Assembly (NCBI GenBank): GCA_013824265.1
Contig: PNNO01000004.1
Span: forward strand, 160,001 to 196,086
Reading direction: 5' to 3'
Origin: a bacterium
Lineage (GTDB): Bacteria > Patescibacteriota > Gracilibacteria > UBA1369 > PNNO01
Length of the DNA stretch: 36,086 nucleotides
The notes below the pieces were generated by a model. It made no database searches. It was not told the DNA's origin and saw only the letters and a list, made by a program, of their open reading frames with translations. Below, one piece after another: positions 33,296 to 36,086 of this stretch. The position numbers and the translations under genes are program-made. The first letter of the stretch is position 1. Each line of letters starts with the position of its first letter.

Positions 33296-34750
33296 TTAAA
33301 TCAACTTAATTATACTAGTTAAAATTTCTTCACTCTCCTTATCCAACTTCTTCATCTCCTCCAAAATCTCTTTTGGATCGCGCAAAGCTACTTCAGTGGC
33401 TTTGTTGGGATTCTTAACTGATAAATCAAATGTTGTTTGATCTATATCTTTAACTTCTGTTATCCAGGAATTATCGCTATCCGCTTTGGTTTTTTGGAGT
33501 TCTATGAATTCGGCTAAATCTGCTGTATTTAATGGATTGCCCTTGCCGAGATTGCGGGCAAGATTGAGCTGGTAATACCAAACTTTTTTTGTTGGGGTGC
33601 CTTTTTCAAAAAACAAAACAACGGTTTTTACGCCTGCGCCTGCGAAAACGCCACCGGGTAAATCCAAGACTGTATGCAGATTGCAGTTTTCTAAAAGCAG
33701 TTTTCGTAGGGAAACAGAGGCGTTATCGGTATTAGAAAGAAAAGTGTTTTTAATAACAATACCGGCCTTACCTCCTGCTTTAAGAATTTTTATAAAATGC
33801 TGAAGAAAAAGGAAAGCAGTCTCGCCGGTTTTAATGGGGAAATTCTGTTGGATTTCTCGTCCTATTCCTGCGCCAAAAGGTGGATTTGCAAGAATAATAT
33901 CATAACGATTTTTTTCCTGAATATCATTTATATTCTCCGAAAGAGTATCCATGTGCTTAATGTTTGGCGCTTCAATTCCATGCAAAATCATATTCATAAT
34001 ACCAATGATATAGGCGAGAGATTTTATCTCTTTGCCGTAAAAAGTTTTATTTTGAAGCGTTTCCATTTCACTTGAGGAAAGCTTAGACTGATTTTCGGTT
34101 AAGTAGTTGAAGGCTTCGCATAAGAACCCTGCGCTTCCGCAAGCTCCATCATAAATTGTATTGCCGATCTTAGGATCCACCACTTTGATAATCGTCTTGA
34201 TAAGTGGACGTGGAGTGTAATATTCACCACCGTTTCGTCCTGCATTACCCATGTTCTTGATTTTGGCCTCGTAGAGATGTGAAAGCTCATGTTTTTCTTC
34301 ATAAAGTTTAAAGTGCATACCATCCACAACGTTCAAAATTTCCCTTAATTTATAACCGCTGGAAATTTTATTTTTTAACTCATGAAAGATCTCGCCAATT
34401 TTATATTCAATGGTATTTGAATGTTCATCCCTAAACTTTTTTAAATAAGGAAAAAGTTTGTTATCAACAAAATCTTTAAGATCATCACCATCTAAAGCCT
34501 TATTATAATCTAATGTCCCATCACCATTTTTTGGACAAGCCCATGTATCCCATGCGTACTCCGGGGACAAGATGTATGAATAAGTTCCTTTCCCTGATAA
34601 CGCTGCTTCGGTTTTTTTTATTTCTTCCAAATCATCAAGGTATTTCAAGAAAAGAATCCATGAAGTTTGTTCAATATAATCCAGCTCCGTTCCGCAGCCT
34701 GAATCTGTGTGAAGTATGTTGTCGATATTTTTGAATGATTGTTCGAACAT
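33296..34750 (-). CDS. hsdM: Type I restriction-modification methyltransferase subunit HsdM
   Basis: HsdM methylates adenine in the target read by HsdS. The N-terminal HsdM_N helical domain covers about residues 1-160. The N6-adenine methylase core has motif I YDGACGSAGFL (200-210) and motif IV NPPF (289-292), with the conserved GGEYYTPRPLIKTI entry block (174-187). Length 484 is typical. It is the first gene of the minus-strand operon, about 17 bases after the predicted transcription start. All downstream genes to the 181-residue unknown follow with gaps of five bases or less. Confidence 0.95.
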   Translation of the reverse strand: MFEQSFKNIDNILHTDSGCGTELDYIEQTSWILFLKYLDDLEEIKKTEAALSGKGTYSYILSPEYAWDTWACPKNGDGTLDYNKALDGDDLKDFVDNKLFPYLKKFRDEHSNTIEYKIGEIFHELKNKISSGYKLREILNVVDGMHFKLYEEKHELSHLYEAKIKNMGNAGRNGGEYYTPRPLIKTIIKVVDPKIGNTIYDGACGSAGFLCEAFNYLTENQSKLSSSEMETLQNKTFYGKEIKSLAYIIGIMNMILHGIEAPNIKHMDTLSENINDIQEKNRYDIILANPPFGAGIGREIQQNFPIKTGETAFLFLQHFIKILKAGGKAGIVIKNTFLSNTDNASVSLRKLLLENCNLHTVLDLPGGVFAGAGVKTVVLFFEKGTPTKKVWYYQLNLARNLGKGNPLNTADLAEFIELQKTKADSDNSWITEVKDIDQTTFDLSVKNPNKATEVALRDPKEILEEMKKLDKESEEILTSIIKLI

Positions 34751-34773
34751 AAGAGTTAATTTAAGCTGGTGCC

Positions 34774-34802
34774 ATTGTAGTCCATTTACAACAATCTTTA
34801 AA
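34774..34802 (-). promoter_or_regulatory. Possible hsdM operon promoter
   Basis: On the minus strand, TTTAAA (-35-like, weak) and TACAAT (-10, good) are separated by 17 bases, placing the start about 17 bases before the ATG. The -35 match is poor. Confidence 0.45.
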
Positions 34803-34836
34803 TCGTTTTTTCGAGTAAATGAACAGAAAAAGACTA

Positions 34837-35253
34837 TTATGAAAATTTGGAGTCTATAGCTTTTGTTAACTCGCTGTACTCATTTTGCCAATTAGGAAAT
34901 ATTTTGGAAAATTTTTGAATAAATTCAACGATAATTTCCTTATCAGTTGCATCCTTAGGAAAATCAATCTCGGTCTTTAAACAAGTAAGAAGCTGATGAA
35001 AATCTTCATCCAGTTCAGAGTCTTCTTTCCCAATTTTCACTAAAATATCTTGCATTGCCCTAAAAGATAATGGAGCGCATTCGCCCATTTCTAAAGCAGA
35101 CGCATAATCTGTAGTTACAGCGTGCTCATTATGCATTCCTTTGTAAACACCTATTATAACTGGCACAAGAAGGATACTCAACAATCCCCACCATCCAAAA
35201 AAGTATATACTTACTGCGGTAATTACTAAAACAACAGCTAATATCATTTTCAA
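34837..35253 (-). CDS. Hypothetical membrane-anchored protein, 138 aa
   Basis: Not recognised. The first 40 residues form two short hydrophobic segments (MILAVVLVITAVSIYFFGWWG and LLSILLVPVIIGVY), followed by a soluble acidic helical domain of about 95 residues with several Cys and Trp. It lies upstream of hsdM on the same strand, 86 bases apart, with the predicted hsdM promoter between them, so it is probably a separate unit. Confidence 0.65.
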   Translation of the reverse strand: MKMILAVVLVITAVSIYFFGWWGLLSILLVPVIIGVYKGMHNEHAVTTDYASALEMGECAPLSFRAMQDILVKIGKEDSELDEDFHQLLTCLKTEIDFPKDATDKEIIVEFIQKFSKIFPNWQNEYSELTKAIDSKFS

Positions 35254-35480
35254 AAAGGTTAATTTTAATAAAATTTCAGATTAATTCTATGATGCAATTA
35301 AAACATTAATGAATAAGAAATAAAAGAGGTGGCTAATGCCATACCCAGATTTGCAATCCTACTCCACACATACCATGCTCCATAATCACCTTTCCGCTTC
35401 GCCTACCCCAACCCCACTGAGCTCCGCTCGCTAAAGCTCGCTCCGCTCTGCTTTCCATGCTATCATCATGGCCTATTTGG

Positions 35481-35587
35481 AATTTCACCTTAGAGTGCCT
35501 GCGAGAGATTTAGCTCTTAGACCCGCCGGCAACCTGCCCCTCCCTAAAGGAGAAAGGTAAGGTGCCCCAACTAAATAAGATGTAACT
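35481..35587 (+). promoter_or_regulatory. SAM-I/SAM-IV-superfamily riboswitch candidate
   Basis: The segment contains GAGTGCC (35493-35499), CCGGCAACC (about 35526-35534) and AGGTGCCCC (from 35560), which match in order the conserved core of SAM-IV and SAM-I riboswitches. Helices fit: P2 GCC-T-GCG-AGAG / CTCT...CGC-C-GGC (35497-35507 with 35514-35530, leaving an asymmetric internal loop TAGACC as in a kink-turn), P3 ACCT/AGGT (35532-35535/35560-35563) with an inner CTCC/GGAG, and an imperfect P1 (35481-35492/35576-35587, eight pairs). It would sense S-adenosylmethionine and control the gene that starts about 35 bases downstream. The rest of 35254-35480 has no visible gene, only GC-rich low-complexity repeats of GCTCGCT/CCGCTC. 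Confidence 0.55.
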
Positions 35588-35619
35588 TCAGGCTACCGGT
35601 CTTTGGTTCTCTACGCTCG

Positions 35620-35953
35620 ATGAAAGGAAAATCCACCTGTCCCAAAGGGGCTCAAAAAGTGTGGTAAATGCGGGGAGTATTACGGTAAATGCATCTATAA
35701 AGATCATATGTGGAAAATCAGATGCAAATGTAATCCTCATATCTGCAGCAAGTGCGGAAAGCCGGTGTATCCGTGGAGAATTTGTTCCAATTACTATGAT
35801 AAGAGGGACGGGACCTGTTGGCATATTCCGATTTATTGCGCGTGGGGGCACAGATGCCCCGACGGAAAACTGGGGCAGCTTGAGAATTCACACCTGATCG
35901 ACGTGAGGACCGGGGAGGATTTGCTGCATTCAGGGGAAGAGGGAAGATTTTAG
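35620..35953 (+). pseudogene. Cys-rich zinc-ribbon protein, apparently frameshifted at its start
   Basis: From 35624 an open frame without a usable start encodes a Cys-rich protein: KKCGKCGEYYGKC, a CKCNPHICSKCGKP block, then two more Cys/His pairs (ICSNYYDKRDGTCWH and YCAWGHRC). These CxxC pairs imply two or three zinc ribbons. The only nearby start, ATG 35620, is one base out of frame and stops after 15 codons. Deleting one A from the ATGAAAGG at 35620 would give a clean start MKENPPVPKGLKKCG. This is either a real inactivation or a sequencing error; an internal start at ATG 35708 would give 81 residues. The gene is GC-richer than its surroundings and lies behind the riboswitch candidate. 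Its stop codon lies inside repeat copy D. Confidence 0.6.
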
Positions 35954-35984
35954 GATTATTTTAGAAATATTTAATCTTTGGTTG
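35944..35984 (+). repeat. Diverged copy D of the 41-bp element, upstream of the BRO-N-like gene
   Basis: TTTAGGATTAT, TTTAGAAATAT and TTTAATCTTTG keep the three-unit 11-base period of copies A-C, with about 29 of 36 positions identical to copy C. It precedes the start at 36021 by 36 bases, as copy C precedes its gene by 33. Confidence 0.7.
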
Positions 35985-36013
35985 ATAAAGTCTGATTGTA
36001 TATTTTTTATCAA
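35982..36013 (+). promoter_or_regulatory. Inverted repeat just before the BRO-N-like gene
   Basis: TTGATAAA (35982-35989) and TTTATCAA (36006-36013) lie between repeat copy D and the start codon, seven bases before the ATG. The same layout with different sequence is found behind copy C. Confidence 0.6.
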
Positions 36014-36020
36014 TCAAAAC

Positions 36021-36086
36021 ATGAACGAAATAGTCAAAATTTCCCTTTTTCAAGGAAAAGAGATAAGAAAAACCTTATATAAAAAT
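36021..36086 (+). CDS. Start of a BRO-N-like (phage antirepressor family) gene, cut by the window edge
   Basis: The 22 visible codons read MNEIVKISLFQGKEIRK followed by TLYKN. This is the usual opening of BRO-N domain proteins, in which an Ile/Leu-F-x-G-K-x-I-R block precedes the conserved W-W-F segment that would lie just outside the window. BRO-N proteins occur in phages and mobile elements. The gene sits behind the diverged repeat copy D and an inverted repeat. Too little is visible for certainty. Confidence 0.55.
   Translation, partial: MNEIVKISLFQGKEIRKTLYKN

Overview
The window looks like chromosome from a member of the Candidate Phyla Radiation (Patescibacteria). Base composition is AT-rich. 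The 16S rRNA gene departs from the usual consensus at several universal primer sites, and almost no start codon has a Shine-Dalgarno sequence. Genes are short, and the proteome mixes a small set of core genes with many lineage-specific unknowns. TGA is an ordinary stop codon here (it ends the ATPase gene in an ATGA overlap), which argues against the UGA-glycine lineages. A precise phylum cannot be assigned by eye.

Layout. 1-3247: a MacB-type export operon (tail of a probable adaptor, one ATPase, two permeases). 3233-8148: a small unknown gene, tRNA-Ile, an O-antigen ligase/polymerase-like membrane protein, tRNA-Ala, a small membrane protein and a 16S rRNA gene. The 16S gene is a complete transcription unit of its own: promoter, boxA, processing stem and terminator are all visible, and there is no 23S. 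8149-12199: ClpP, a RimK-like ATP-grasp ligase, a lipoprotein, and a NifU/NifS pair for iron-sulphur cluster assembly. 12225-17709: tRNA-Leu, an eIF2B-like protein, an ArsB/NhaD-type transporter, a DUF4342 protein, a HI0933-type flavoprotein, an S-layer-homology protein and a small membrane protein. 17895-18668: a GC-rich Cys-rich secreted protein followed by a strongly structured, probably non-coding RNA that ends in a terminator. 18670-20651: a lipoprotein, an unknown gene and Pcm.

From 20652 the window becomes accessory. A compact array of toxin-antitoxin-like units (HicAB, a RelB-like antitoxin with a broken partner, a possible nuclease toxin) has the same 41-bp element in front of each unit. 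The element is made of three 11-bp direct repeats. A diverged copy precedes a BRO-N-like gene at the right edge. 22668-25156 holds a DUF2779 nuclease-like protein and two unknown genes.

25201-34750 is one minus-strand defence island. A type I restriction-modification system (hsdM, hsdS, hsdR) is interleaved with a C5-cytosine methyltransferase, a GHKL (MORC/MutL/Hsp90-type) ATPase, an unknown protein and a Fic protein. The Fic-hsdR pair has its own promoter, embedded in a cluster of inverted repeats. 35254-35953 is a second GC-richer patch with a SAM-I/SAM-IV-superfamily riboswitch candidate in front of a Cys-rich zinc-ribbon gene that appears to carry a one-base frameshift.

The items most worth following up are the interleaved restriction island, the 3x11-bp element and its cassettes, the two structured RNAs, and the autonomous 16S unit.
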